NCBI RefSeq assembly: GCF_003601985.1
Contig: NZ_QZXA01000008.1
Span: 289,612 to 353,611 of the forward strand
Length of the DNA: 64,000 nucleotides
Source: Mesorhizobium jarvisii
Lineage (GTDB): Bacteria > Pseudomonadota > Alphaproteobacteria > Rhizobiales > Rhizobiaceae
Direction: 5' to 3'
This document shows, piece by piece, positions 1 through 8,595 of the stretch. The notes under the pieces were generated by a model. It did no database searches. It saw only the letters and a list, made by a program, of their open reading frames with translations, and had not been told where the DNA came from. Numbering within the stretch: position 1 is the first letter of the stretch; each line of letters begins with the position of its first letter. The position numbers and the translations under genes were made by a program.

Positions 1-766
1 GCGGGCCGATGATGCCGCGCTCCTCGGCGATGGGGATGAAGACCGTCGGCGGCACGGCACCGAGATCGCGATCGGTCCAGCGCGCCAGCGTCTCGAAGCC
101 GATGGTGCGGCGCGTGGTGAGGTCGACGATCGGCTGGAAATGCGGTTCCACCTCGCCGGCCGAGACGGCGCGGCGCAGCGCCTGCTCGATGCGGGTGACG
201 CGCTTGGCCGCCTCTTCCATCTCGCGGGTGTAGACGACGACGCGGCCACGGCCGGAACGCTTGGCGTGGTAGAGCGCCGTCTCGGCCTTGTTGACGAGGA
301 TCTCGGTGGTCTCGTCGCCGGAATAGAACAGCGAGCAGCCGACCGAGGCCGACAGCCTGGCGGTGCGTTCGCCGACATCGTAGGGCGCCGACAGGATCTC
401 GATCAGCATGCGGGCTTTTTCCGCCGCCGCGTCCTCGGAGAACACCAGCGGATAGAGGAAGGCGAATTCGTCGGCGCCGATGCGGCAGACCGTCGAATGG
501 CCGTCCATCGAGGCGCGCAGCCGCATGGCGACCTGGATCAGGATGTCGTCGCCGGCCTTGTGACCGAACAGATCGTTGATCGGCTTGAAGCCGTCGAGGT
601 CGAGAATGCCGACTGTGAAGGGCGCGGGATCATCGGCGCGGTCGCTGATCAGGCGATCGACCTTGTCGAAGAAGCGGCGATGGTTGCCAAGCCCGGTCAA
701 CGGATCGGTGAAGGCCAGATCCGTGCTCTCCCTGTTTGCCTGACCGGTGCCAAACGGAGTTTGCAT
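1..766 (-). CDS. GGDEF/EAL cyclic-di-GMP protein (partial, N-terminal part)
   Basis: Signalling protein with a diguanylate cyclase (GGDEF) domain followed by the start of a phosphodiesterase (EAL) domain. It runs off the left edge, so about 255 residues are visible. From ATG 766 the protein starts MQTPFGTG and enters the GGDEF domain within 20 residues (FTDPLTGLGNHRRFF), so no sensor domain is seen before it. The signature at residues 97-101 reads GADEF instead of GGDEF, within RIGADEFAF. The EAL signature at residues 225-227 reads ETL within FETLARW. ETL occurs in natural EAL proteins, while the Gly-to-Ala change in the cyclase motif may weaken or abolish synthesis. It could therefore be mainly a phosphodiesterase or a receptor. 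Substrate turnover cannot be judged from a truncated gene. Confidence 0.88.
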   Translation of the reverse strand, partial: MQTPFGTGQANRESTDLAFTDPLTGLGNHRRFFDKVDRLISDRADDPAPFTVGILDLDGFKPINDLFGHKAGDDILIQVAMRLRASMDGHSTVCRIGADEFAFLYPLVFSEDAAAEKARMLIEILSAPYDVGERTARLSASVGCSLFYSGDETTEILVNKAETALYHAKRSGRGRVVVYTREMEEAAKRVTRIEQALRRAVSAGEVEPHFQPIVDLTTRRTIGFETLARWTDRDLGAVPPTVFIPIAEERGIIGP

Positions 767-975
767 CGGTGTCCCTGTTTTAACGTCGGAATTTGTGTCG
801 GAGACTGCCAGCAAACCCTTTAGGAAACGTATCTCGAAAATCGATTTTTCGCGGCCGGAACGTAATCCGGAAAAACGGAATCCGGGTTTCACCGGCGATC
901 TTGCCGGGGCAGAAAGCCGGATACCCCGGGAAGCCGGCTAAACCAAGCGTCAAGCCTTTGTTTTCGCGCTGATTT

Positions 976-2775
976 TCAGCCGCCGAGCTTGACGCGATAG
1001 AGCTCGAGCTGGGCACCCCGTGTCTCCGCCACCGGCTCCAGCCAGTCCGGCAAATTGCCGCGCGTCAGCCCGGCTAGAAAGCCGTCCGGCGCCCTGCCGA
1101 CGAGCAGGCGGGTTTCCGGGTTGCCGCGGCAGAGCGCGACAAGCCCGACATGGTGGCTTTCGACCACCGACCTGGCATCGGCGGCCGATCCGAGGAAGGT
1201 ATCGAGTGCAAGCAGGTTTCCTGCGACGTTTCGATGATACGGCCCGGCGAACACGCGATGTCCGGAATAGGCCAGGATGGGCGAGCCAAGATTGGAAATG
1301 GCGAGCACGGTGGTGTCCGGCAGCTGGCTGAGCGCTGCGAACGCGGTCTTGCCTTGGCAGTTCCCATCGACACTGGCGGCCTTGACGGCCTCAGCGGTTT
1401 CGAAGGCGCTCGATGCGGCCACGGCCGCGCACGCCCAGAGTGCGTTGACCGAGACCAGCCAGGCTGCGGCCACCCTGAGCGCGGCACCGCGCGATGGGCT
1501 GGCTTCGGCCCGCTGCCGCCATTTGGCGATCCAGGCGCAAAGCGGGATCACCGCCAAGGCAATGGAGAAGGTCGAGCCGCGCACTTGCCAGGCACTGACC
1601 AGGAACGCCACCACCAGCAGCGCGCCAACGAGGCTGTCCTGCCGCCGCGAGCCGCCACGGCCGAGGCCAAGCGCCATCAGCAGGATCGCCACCAGTGGCG
1701 TGGCGAAACGCTCCACCACCGCGACCTGGTTGTAGATGACGAGCTTGTACAGCGACTGCGCCTCTTCGATGTTGTCGAGCCACAATTCCTTGAGGCGCGG
1801 ATCGAGGTTCGCATAGGGGGCTGCCAGGCATTGCGGGAAAAGCGACACCACGACAGCGCCCAGCACGAGCACGAGCAGGCCGAGCGCAAACAGGCGACGG
1901 CCGAGCGTGGCGTTGGCCATGTCGAGCGATGCCACGGCGGCAAGGCCGCATCCGGCGAGCGCGGCCATCACGAACTGCACTGTCGAGAAAGCATCGCATT
2001 GCGGCTGGCCCCACGCCGATGGGGCGATGGTGGTGAGGAAGACCAGCCCCGAAACGCCGGCAAAGCCAAGGCCGAAATCCCTGGCGATCCGCCCCTCGCC
2101 GCTGGGGTCGGCGACAAACAGCAGGGCAATGCACGCGCCGATGGTGGCGACGTAGGGCGCCGTTTCCATGCCGACGGCCAGCATCAGCGCCGCGCACAGG
2201 CCCGCGAGCAGCGCCGCCCAGCGCTGCACGGGTGCATCGAGCAGCAGGCTCAGGCAGGCCATGGTCAGCGTCAGCTGGACATTGTGATGATCGAGCGAGC
2301 CGGGCGAAAAGATGCCGATGAAATGCAGCGCCGCGGCGCCGATGACGACAGCCGGCAGCACGGCCGCGGCACCGGCGAAACTGCGCGCCGCGCGGGCGGT
2401 AAAGAGCAAAGCGAGGTAGAAGAGCAGTGCCGGCCAGAGCACCTCGGCGATGGTCTCGGCCCTGGCCATGCTGCCGGTCAGCGCCGAGGCTACGAGAACG
2501 ATGGCGGCGAGCGGCGCGTCGACCAGCCGCGACCAGTGCATGACGAAGCCGCCTTCAAGTCCCATCCGGTACTGATGCAGGTCGAACCAGCCCTGGCCGG
2601 CCAGCATGTCGCGAACCTCGACCAGACGCAACAGATTGTCATTGTCGCCGCCGGCGTCGGTCAAGTCGCGGAATCCGCTGAGGGCGCTGACGGCAACCAT
2701 CACCAGCGTGGCGACGAGCACGAGCGCGAGGTCGTTGCGCCGTGACGGAAGTGGCTTGGCCTCGACGGAGATCAT
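976..2775 (-). CDS. Multi-pass membrane protein, STT3/GT-C glycosyltransferase-like
   Basis: Predicted polytopic inner-membrane protein of about 599 residues. After a first membrane segment (residues 16-34) come an acidic loop GGDNDNLLRL (42-51) and HWSRLVD (80-86). A motif SLDHHNVQ (160-167) follows, then many hydrophobic helices and a soluble C-terminal part. An acidic motif in the first loop plus DHH further on is the pattern of GT-C fold enzymes such as oligosaccharyltransferase STT3, which use lipid-linked sugar donors. This is inference from motifs, and no acceptor can be named. It lies downstream of a GT2 glycosyltransferase and a GtrA flippase-like gene on the same strand, which supports a role in adding sugars at the outer face of the membrane. 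ATG 2775 was chosen. A TTG at 2850 would add 25 residues. Confidence 0.6.
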   Translation of the reverse strand: MISVEAKPLPSRRNDLALVLVATLVMVAVSALSGFRDLTDAGGDNDNLLRLVEVRDMLAGQGWFDLHQYRMGLEGGFVMHWSRLVDAPLAAIVLVASALTGSMARAETIAEVLWPALLFYLALLFTARAARSFAGAAAVLPAVVIGAAALHFIGIFSPGSLDHHNVQLTLTMACLSLLLDAPVQRWAALLAGLCAALMLAVGMETAPYVATIGACIALLFVADPSGEGRIARDFGLGFAGVSGLVFLTTIAPSAWGQPQCDAFSTVQFVMAALAGCGLAAVASLDMANATLGRRLFALGLLVLVLGAVVVSLFPQCLAAPYANLDPRLKELWLDNIEEAQSLYKLVIYNQVAVVERFATPLVAILLMALGLGRGGSRRQDSLVGALLVVAFLVSAWQVRGSTFSIALAVIPLCAWIAKWRQRAEASPSRGAALRVAAAWLVSVNALWACAAVAASSAFETAEAVKAASVDGNCQGKTAFAALSQLPDTTVLAISNLGSPILAYSGHRVFAGPYHRNVAGNLLALDTFLGSAADARSVVESHHVGLVALCRGNPETRLLVGRAPDGFLAGLTRGNLPDWLEPVAETRGAQLELYRVKLGG

Positions 2776-2908
2776 GGTATCGGCAGGAGTCACGGGACGG
2801 CCTCTGGGCGCTCTTTTCGCGACGGAAGTTATCGCGAACTCACTGCGCAAATCTTAAACCAGCCTTGCACGTCGTCGCATCGCGTCGGCGGGCCGCCGTC
2901 GAATGCCT

Positions 2909-3316
2909 TCACGCGGCTCTTTGATCGTCGCGAAACACCCAGACCGATGAGAGCACATAGCTCGCGGCGCTTGCGGCGACCGTGATAATGGCTGACATGA
3001 TCAGCGGCGAGGCGGAAAATATCGACACCGCGACATGGGCGGACAGGCCTGCAAACGCTGCGCAGACCAGCTGGGTGACGAGATAGCGTGGAAACGCATG
3101 GGCGTGGTCGTGGCGTCCCTCGAACGTCCAGCCACGTTGTGCCGAATATGCCACGACGAAGGCCAGCATATAGGCGATGACGCTTCCGACGAATGGCGGC
3201 AAACCGGCCGACACCAAGGCCCATGACAGCATGAACAACAGCAGCGCCGCGCCAACGCCGACGATGACAAACCGGACAAGCCGTACCGCGGCGAATCTTC
3301 GTAGAAGCCGGCTCAT
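2909..3316 (-). CDS. GtrA family membrane protein
   Basis: Small inner-membrane protein of 135 residues with four hydrophobic segments (roughly residues 14-32, 38-58, 76-94 and 99-120) and the family-typical AYSAQRGWTFEGRH after the second segment and SSVWVFRD near the end. GtrA proteins are thought to move polyprenyl-phosphate-linked sugars across the membrane or to assist the GT2 enzymes beside which they are encoded. ATG 3316 overlaps the stop of the upstream glycosyltransferase gene by four bases (ATGA), so the two are probably translationally coupled. The STT3-like gene follows 133 bp downstream, so all three may form one operon. Confidence 0.85.
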   Translation of the reverse strand: MSRLLRRFAAVRLVRFVIVGVGAALLLFMLSWALVSAGLPPFVGSVIAYMLAFVVAYSAQRGWTFEGRHDHAHAFPRYLVTQLVCAAFAGLSAHVAVSIFSASPLIMSAIITVAASAASYVLSSVWVFRDDQRAA

Positions 3317-4557
3317 TTTTCGGCAGTCGCGGCGGCTTCGCCGGATCCGCCGGGCTGGCCGGCTTTCAGCCGCTTGACCGGGATCTCCAGGACACCGAGC
3401 AGGAATGCCGAAAAGAAGGCCTGGAACGAAATGACGATCAGGCTCAGGCCCAGCACGACGATGCGCGGGATTTCGGAATCGTTCAGCGGGCCGAAGCCAA
3501 GATGCGCCCAGCGCAGCACCGCATAGCCGAAGAACAGGACGCCGCCGGCAAAGCAGATGCCGGCATTGGCGGCAAGACGGTCGGTGCTGATGGTCCTTCT
3601 CAGCCAGTCGGACCCGCGGCTGCGCGGCAGGATGCCGGTGATCTCGGCATAGTATCGCGATATGGCGCCGAAGGTGATGAGCTGGATGCCGGTGATGATC
3701 ATGAAGCAGGCGGCGACGAAAGTGTTGAGGTCGAGCGAAAGATTGTCGATCACCCGCAGCGGTCCAAACACCAGCAGGGCCGCGAACAGCATGCCCAGGC
3801 CGCACAACGCCGCGCCCGGGATGAAGAACATCCAGCGCGGATTGTAGACGAGCAGGAATTTGAGATGCCGCCAGCCGTCACGCCAGGTCCTGAGATGCGG
3901 CGGCCGGCTGCGGCCGTCGGGCTTGAGCGTGGTCGGCACTTCCTCGATGCGCAGCCCGGCAAGCGCGCTGCGCACCACCATTTCGCTGGCGAATTCCATG
4001 CCGGTTGTCTGCAGGTCGAGCTTGCGGATGCTCTCGGCATTGAAGCCACGCAGGCCGCAGTGGAAGTCCCCGGTCTTGATGCGGAAAAACAGGCGGCCGA
4101 CGAAGCTCAGCACCGGATTGCCGAGATAGCGATGCAGCGGCGGCATGGCGCCGGTTTCGATGCCGCCCTGGAAGCGATTGCCCATGACCAGGTCGGCGCC
4201 GTCGCGCAGGCGCGTCATGAAGGCATCCAGCGCGCCGAAATCGTAGCTGTCGTCGGCATCGCCCATGATGATGAAGCGCCCCCTGGCGGCGGCGATGCCG
4301 CCGAGAAGTGCCGCGCCATAGCCCTTCTGCGCCACCGGAACGACACGAGCGCCGTCCTGGGCCGCGATCTCCTGCGAACCGTCGGTGCTGCCATTGTCCG
4401 CGATCAGCACCTCACCCAGGATTCCGGCCTTGTCGAGGAAGGCCCTGGCCTTGCCGATGCAAACGGCCAGCGTCTCGGCCTCGTTGAGGCACGGCATCAG
4501 GATGGTGAGTTCAAGCTGTTTGGTCGCGGCGGCGCGGATGGCGGTGAGCGCGTTCAT
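3313..4557 (-). CDS. Family 2 glycosyltransferase (polyprenyl-phosphate sugar synthase-like)
   Basis: Transfers a sugar from a nucleotide donor, probably to polyprenyl phosphate, on the cytoplasmic face. The N-terminal GT-A domain has the usual MPCLNEAETL, ADNGSTDGS and the metal-binding GDADDSYDF. The C-terminal third carries hydrophobic segments (around FFIPGAALCGLGMLF and later) that anchor it in the membrane, as in DPM1/ArnC/GtrB-type enzymes with extra helices. ATG 4557 (MNALTAIRAA) fits the family N-terminus better than an upstream in-frame start at 4629. GtrA overlaps its 3' end. The sugar cannot be predicted. The nearest divergent gene is gshB, 222 bp away. Confidence 0.85.
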   Translation of the reverse strand: MNALTAIRAAATKQLELTILMPCLNEAETLAVCIGKARAFLDKAGILGEVLIADNGSTDGSQEIAAQDGARVVPVAQKGYGAALLGGIAAARGRFIIMGDADDSYDFGALDAFMTRLRDGADLVMGNRFQGGIETGAMPPLHRYLGNPVLSFVGRLFFRIKTGDFHCGLRGFNAESIRKLDLQTTGMEFASEMVVRSALAGLRIEEVPTTLKPDGRSRPPHLRTWRDGWRHLKFLLVYNPRWMFFIPGAALCGLGMLFAALLVFGPLRVIDNLSLDLNTFVAACFMIITGIQLITFGAISRYYAEITGILPRSRGSDWLRRTISTDRLAANAGICFAGGVLFFGYAVLRWAHLGFGPLNDSEIPRIVVLGLSLIVISFQAFFSAFLLGVLEIPVKRLKAGQPGGSGEAAATAEK

Positions 4558-4779
4558 GGTCGTTGTTCCATCGAGGGCCCCATCCGGCGCCTGCCGTTGG
4601 GGTATTCGAGGCCTATTCTTGTACAGCAAGGCTTAAGAAAACGATGACGCGGCCGCTTGTCTTGTCGCGATCGGGCTGGCGGGGATTGTGCCCTGCTGTT
4701 GCCGATCTTCAGATGTCGCGATTGGCAGAAGGCGCGGCGACCCTTATATCGCTCTCGTCGACTGCGCTGGGGACCCGCC

Positions 4780-5721
4780 ATGAAGCTGAAAATCGCCGTC
4801 CAGATGGACCATATCTCCACCGTGTCGATCGCCGGCGACACGTCGTTCGCGCTGTCGCTGGAAGCGCAGCGGCGCGGCCACCAATTGTTCCATTACACGC
4901 CCGACCGGCTGTCGCTACGCGACGGCAAGGTGTTTGCGCGCATCGAGGAGATGCAGGTGCGCGACGAGAAGGGCAGCCATTACTCGCTGGGCGACAAGGT
5001 GCCCACCGACCTGTCGGAGATGGACGTCGTCCTGCTGCGCCAGGATCCGCCCTTCGACATGAACTACATCACCACCACGCATATCCTCGAGCGCATCCAC
5101 CCGAAGACGCTGGTCGTCAACGACCCGGCCTGGGTGCGCAACAGCCCGGAAAAGATCTTCGTCACCGAGTTTGCCGACCTGATGCCGGACACGCTGATCA
5201 CCAAGGACAGCCAAGAAGTCGCCGCCTTCCGCAAGGAATTCGGCGACATCATCGTCAAGCCGCTCTACGGCAATGGCGGCGCCGGCATCTTCCATCTGCA
5301 CGAGGCCGACCGCAACCTCGCCTCGCTGCTCGAAATGTTCGGCCAGCTGTTCCGCGAGCCCTATATCGTGCAGCGCTACCTCAAGGATGTGCGCAAGGGC
5401 GACAAGCGCATCATCCTGATCGACGGCGAGCCGGTCGGCGCCATCAACCGCGTGCCGGCCGAGCATGATTCCCGCTCCAACATGCATGTCGGCGGCCGCG
5501 CCGAGAAGACCGAACTGACCGAGCGCGAGCGCGAGATCTGCGCCCGCATCGGGCCGTCGCTCAGGGAACGCGGCTTCATCCTGGTCGGCATCGACGTCAT
5601 CGGCGATTACATGACCGAGATCAACGTGACCTCGCCGACCGGCGTGCGCGAAGTGCAGCGCTTTGGCGGCGCCGACATTGCCAGCCTGTTCTGGGATGCG
5701 GTCGAGGGGAAGCGGAAGTAA
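4780..5721 (+). CDS. gshB: Glutathione synthetase
   Basis: Joins gamma-glutamylcysteine and glycine with ATP to make glutathione in the cytoplasm. The protein is 313 residues, close to the usual prokaryotic GshB length. The N-terminal MKLKIAVQMDHI is typical. The ATP-grasp region shows IIVKPLYGNGGAGIF (157-171, Lys160 for ATP), NRVPAEHDSRSNMHVGG (223-239) and the metal/nucleotide site with EINVTSPTGVREVQ (280-293). ATG 4780 was chosen over upstream in-frame starts because it gives the family N-terminus. In many Rhizobiales gshB follows rsmI-yraN, but here those two genes lie about 38 kb away, whereas yifB is still the next conserved gene. Confidence 0.96.
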   Translation: MKLKIAVQMDHISTVSIAGDTSFALSLEAQRRGHQLFHYTPDRLSLRDGKVFARIEEMQVRDEKGSHYSLGDKVPTDLSEMDVVLLRQDPPFDMNYITTTHILERIHPKTLVVNDPAWVRNSPEKIFVTEFADLMPDTLITKDSQEVAAFRKEFGDIIVKPLYGNGGAGIFHLHEADRNLASLLEMFGQLFREPYIVQRYLKDVRKGDKRIILIDGEPVGAINRVPAEHDSRSNMHVGGRAEKTELTEREREICARIGPSLRERGFILVGIDVIGDYMTEINVTSPTGVREVQRFGGADIASLFWDAVEGKRK

Positions 5722-5762
5722 CCTCCGACACCCTGCTGCCTAAGCGATCCGGGAGGAGAAAT

Positions 5763-6128
5763 GTGGCAAGCATCCTATATGAAAATGTCTTTTTAATACT
5801 CGCCGTTTGTTTCGGTATTGCGGCATCACTGGTGAATTTATTTGGGTTGAACAGCATGCGAGGTAAATTCTTTCGTCCTCTCGACGAGAAGGACCGAAGC
5901 CTTACGGACTTGCTTCGATACTGGTTATCCTGGCAGTCATTTTCATGGCTGCTCATATTCACTCCCTGGGTGGATCGAAATGAGACCTGCCGCGAGACTG
6001 GGGCTGACAATTCTGTGACGATGTCGCGCCTCACTGCGGTCATAGGCACACAGCGATATTTTCCGTTTTCAGTTCGTATTAACCATGTTCCGCCTTTTCA
6101 ACCGGGCTCAATCCGGCTGCAACCATAG
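5763..6128 (+). CDS. Small hypothetical membrane protein (GTG start)
   Basis: Unrecognised 121-residue frame with one clear hydrophobic segment near the N-terminus (VFLILAVCFGIAASLVNLF) and a second weaker one (WQSFSWLLIF). A strong Shine-Dalgarno GGGAGGAG lies just upstream. It could serve this GTG at 5763 or an overlapping ATG at 5761, which opens an 11-codon frame in another register. The DNA is visibly richer in A and T than gshB and yifB on either side, and the C-terminal third (after about residue 90) looks non-native. It may be a recently acquired gene, a truncated gene, or not coding. Confidence 0.35.
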   Translation: MASILYENVFLILAVCFGIAASLVNLFGLNSMRGKFFRPLDEKDRSLTDLLRYWLSWQSFSWLLIFTPWVDRNETCRETGADNSVTMSRLTAVIGTQRYFPFSVRINHVPPFQPGSIRLQP

Positions 6129-6243
6129 CGATTGCCTTGTTCTCGTAATGTTCTTGATTTGCCCGGCAATCTGTGATTGTCTTCTGCCGGGGCCACGTTC
6201 CAGGCCTATCGCATGGGTTGCGGCCCATATCCGGGGTGGGAAA

Positions 6244-7776
6244 ATGGTGGCGCGGGTTCGCACGGTCGCTTTCCAGGGCATCGAGGCCGTGCCGGTCGAC
6301 GTGCAGGTGATGATCGCGCCCGGCAAGGTCGGCATGCAGATCGTCGGCCTGCCCGACAAGGCGGTGGCCGAAAGCCGTGAGCGGGTGCAGGCGGCGCTGC
6401 ATGCGTCGGGACTGTCGATGCCGTCGAAGAAGGTGACCGTCAATCTGGCGCCGGCCGACCTGCCCAAGGAAGGCAGCCATTACGATCTGCCGATCGCGCT
6501 CGGCTTGATGGCAGCCCTTGGCGCCATTCCGGGCGACATGCTGGCCGGTTATGTCGTGCTTGGCGAATTGTCGCTCGACGGCACCATTGCCGCCGTCGCC
6601 GGTGCCCTGCCGGCGGCGATCGGCGCCAATGCCGAAGGCAAGGGCCTGATCTGTCCGTTCGCCTGCGGGCCGGAAGCGGCGTGGGCCGGCAAGGACTTCG
6701 ACATTCTGGCGCCGCGCAGCCTGATCGCCATCGCCAACCATTTCCGTGGCACGCAGGTGCTGTCGCGGCCGGAGGCCGGTATCCACGCCGCGGCGCGCGA
6801 CCTGCCAGACCTCGCCGACATCAAGGGCCAGGAGACGGCCAAGCGGGCGCTGGAAGTGGCGGCGGCCGGCGGCCACAACCTGTTGATGGTCGGCCCTCCA
6901 GGCTCGGGAAAATCGATGCTGGCGCAGCGGCTGCCGTCGATCCTGCCGCCGCTGGCGCCGAAGGAATTGCTCGAAGTCTCGATGATCGCCTCGGTGGCGG
7001 GCGAGCTCGGCGAAGGCAAGCTGACCGACCGGCGGCCGTTCCGCGCCCCGCACCATTCGGCCTCGATGGCGGCAATGGTCGGCGGCGGGTTGCGCGCACG
7101 GCCGGGCGAAGTCTCGCTCGCCCACCACGGCGTGCTGTTCCTCGACGAGTTCCCCGAATTCACGCCGCAGACGCTCGACGCGCTGCGCCAGCCGCTGGAG
7201 ACGGGCGACTGCATGATCGCGCGCGCCAACCACCGCGTCACCTATCCGGCGCGCATCCAGCTGGTGGCGGCGATGAACCCGTGCCGCTGCGGCATGGCCG
7301 GCGAACCGGGCTATCGCTGCCTGCGCGGCGAACGCTGCCGCACCGATTATCAGGCACGCATTTCCGGTCCGCTGCTCGACCGCATCGACCTGCGGATCGA
7401 AGTGCCGGCGGTCTCGGCCAGCGACCTGATAAGGCCGGACCGGGCGGAGAAGAGTGCTGATGTGGCGCTGCGCGTCGCACGCGCCCGCACCCTGCAGCGC
7501 GAGCGTTTCGAACGGCTCGGCGTGACCAGCGCCACCACCAACGCCCATTGCGCACCTTCTGTCATCGAGGACATCGCGATGCCCGACGCAGCCGGCCTGT
7601 CGCTGCTCAAGGACGCCAGCGAGAAACTCGCTTTCTCGGCGCGGGCCTATCACCGCGTGCTGAAAGTGGCGCGCACGCTGGCCGACCTCGACGCCAGCGA
7701 AACCGTCGGCCGCATCCATCTTGCCGAGGCGATTTCCTATCGCATGAGTTCGGAACGCGTGGCGCAGGCGGCGTAG
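6244..7776 (+). CDS. yifB: YifB/ComM family Mg-chelatase-like AAA+ ATPase
   Basis: AAA+ protein of 510 residues. Members called ComM act as helicases that help branch migration of incoming DNA during natural transformation; others are called YifB with no assigned role. The N-terminal Lon-like domain (about 1-180) carries GLPDKAVAESRERV. Walker A is VGPPGSGKSML (216-226), Walker B is HGVLFLDEFPEF, and a cysteine-rich loop (NPCRCGMAGEPGYRC) follows. The C-terminal MCM-like lid ends ASETVGRIHLAEAISYR. ATG 6244 is preceded by GGGGTGGG. Two decayed copies of parts of this gene lie downstream, at 7787-7864 and 10095-10168. Confidence 0.95.
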   Translation: MVARVRTVAFQGIEAVPVDVQVMIAPGKVGMQIVGLPDKAVAESRERVQAALHASGLSMPSKKVTVNLAPADLPKEGSHYDLPIALGLMAALGAIPGDMLAGYVVLGELSLDGTIAAVAGALPAAIGANAEGKGLICPFACGPEAAWAGKDFDILAPRSLIAIANHFRGTQVLSRPEAGIHAAARDLPDLADIKGQETAKRALEVAAAGGHNLLMVGPPGSGKSMLAQRLPSILPPLAPKELLEVSMIASVAGELGEGKLTDRRPFRAPHHSASMAAMVGGGLRARPGEVSLAHHGVLFLDEFPEFTPQTLDALRQPLETGDCMIARANHRVTYPARIQLVAAMNPCRCGMAGEPGYRCLRGERCRTDYQARISGPLLDRIDLRIEVPAVSASDLIRPDRAEKSADVALRVARARTLQRERFERLGVTSATTNAHCAPSVIEDIAMPDAAGLSLLKDASEKLAFSARAYHRVLKVARTLADLDASETVGRIHLAEAISYRMSSERVAQAA

Positions 7777-7786
7777 AGCGCCTTCC

Positions 7787-7864
7787 GCCGTCGCCAATCA
7801 CTTCCGCAGCACCCAGGTACTGTCTCGCCCCAAAGCCGGCATCCATGCCTCGGTACGCGACCTG
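7787..7864 (+). pseudogene. Relic of an internal yifB segment
   Basis: Starting 11 bases after the yifB stop, 26 codons read as a copy of YifB residues 162-187. Of the 26 residues, 21 are identical to the intact gene, for example ANHFR, TQVLSRP and AGIH. The reading frame differs from that of yifB and there is no start, so this is a remnant. It has the same strand as yifB. With the second relic at 10095-10168 it suggests a second, degraded yifB copy that was interrupted or mostly deleted. Confidence 0.8.
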
Positions 7865-7971
7865 CTTCGTGAGCGCACCGGCTGGATCCCACGAAGCCGG
7901 TGAAGCGAGTGCGCTCCGAATGCGTCGCCTCGTCCGGCTTTTGCGAGATGCGCAGCCTCGTCGGCTGCCGC

Positions 7972-8283
7972 TCATGAAGGAAGTTCATCCCGCCATTTGA
8001 TAGCTTCCATCTCGACGCGGACCGCGTCCTGAACGTCGATGACCTGATGGACGTCGAATTGGAACGCCGGGAAGGTCGAACACATTTTGTGGACTACCAG
8101 CGGGTCATCTGCCTCGATCAGCATGCTGCCACCCCATTCACCCACCCGCGCCACGAAGGCATGTACCTTGACTTCGCTGGGTATCTGCCAGTGCCGGAAG
8201 ATTTTCAGGATGCGCTTTTGGACGTTCTCGTATTCGATCGCCGATCCCTGTGGCCGCTCGTTCCAATTTACGAGGTATTTCAT
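7972..8283 (-). CDS. DUF3303 family small protein
   Basis: Cytoplasmic-looking protein of 103 residues starting MKYLVNWNERPQGS, the usual start of DUF3303 proteins. It has W-x-I-P-S-E-V-K-V-H-x-F-V in the middle and GGSMLIEADD further on. The fold is probably a dimeric ferredoxin-like alpha/beta barrel, but the function is unknown. ATG 8283 has GAGGAG six bases upstream. The gene sits in the segment between the two yifB relics, on the minus strand, so it may be part of the inserted material. Confidence 0.72.
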   Translation of the reverse strand: MKYLVNWNERPQGSAIEYENVQKRILKIFRHWQIPSEVKVHAFVARVGEWGGSMLIEADDPLVVHKMCSTFPAFQFDVHQVIDVQDAVRVEMEAIKWRDELPS

Positions 8284-8595
8284 AGTCTCCTCGCTCTGGG
8301 GTGACCGTAAATCCCCGAGCGGCATTGTAGCTCCCCTCCTTCAAAAAGAGGTAGGCATCACGACAGGAAAGGCGGTGAATCTGTCCGACATTTGAGAACG
8401 TATGAAGAACATTCGGCCTGACGGTGGATGCGGCTGATTTTGGGCGTAGAGGGCCTCGTAAAGCACGGTTTTGCCGATTTTCACGCGCGCGACCAGCCCG
8501 TCGCTGGGAGCTACAGGTGCGGCTTCGGGGGAGCCACCTATGCTAACATTGTGGTCAATTAAACCGCGCGTGGGGCCGATCCGCCTTTGCCCGGA
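8284..8595. other. Intergenic stretch with no convincing gene
   Basis: 312 bp between the TetR gene and the DUF3303 gene. It contains AT-rich patches, and I see no tRNA, strong hairpin or complete gene. A short open stretch on the minus strand around 8430-8520 (VARVKIGKTVLYEALYA) could be a gene relic, but I cannot assign it to a family. Confidence 0.4.

Noticed and set aside
780..1016. 78-codon minus-strand frame between the GGDEF and STT3-like genes
   Set aside because: It overlaps the end of the STT3-like gene, has no ribosome site and no family resemblance.
1150..2745. Long plus-strand open frame (531 codons) opposite the STT3-like gene
   Set aside because: Its translation is rich in Gly, Arg, His and Gln with no domain, while the minus strand gives a coherent membrane protein. 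It is a GC-rich shadow.
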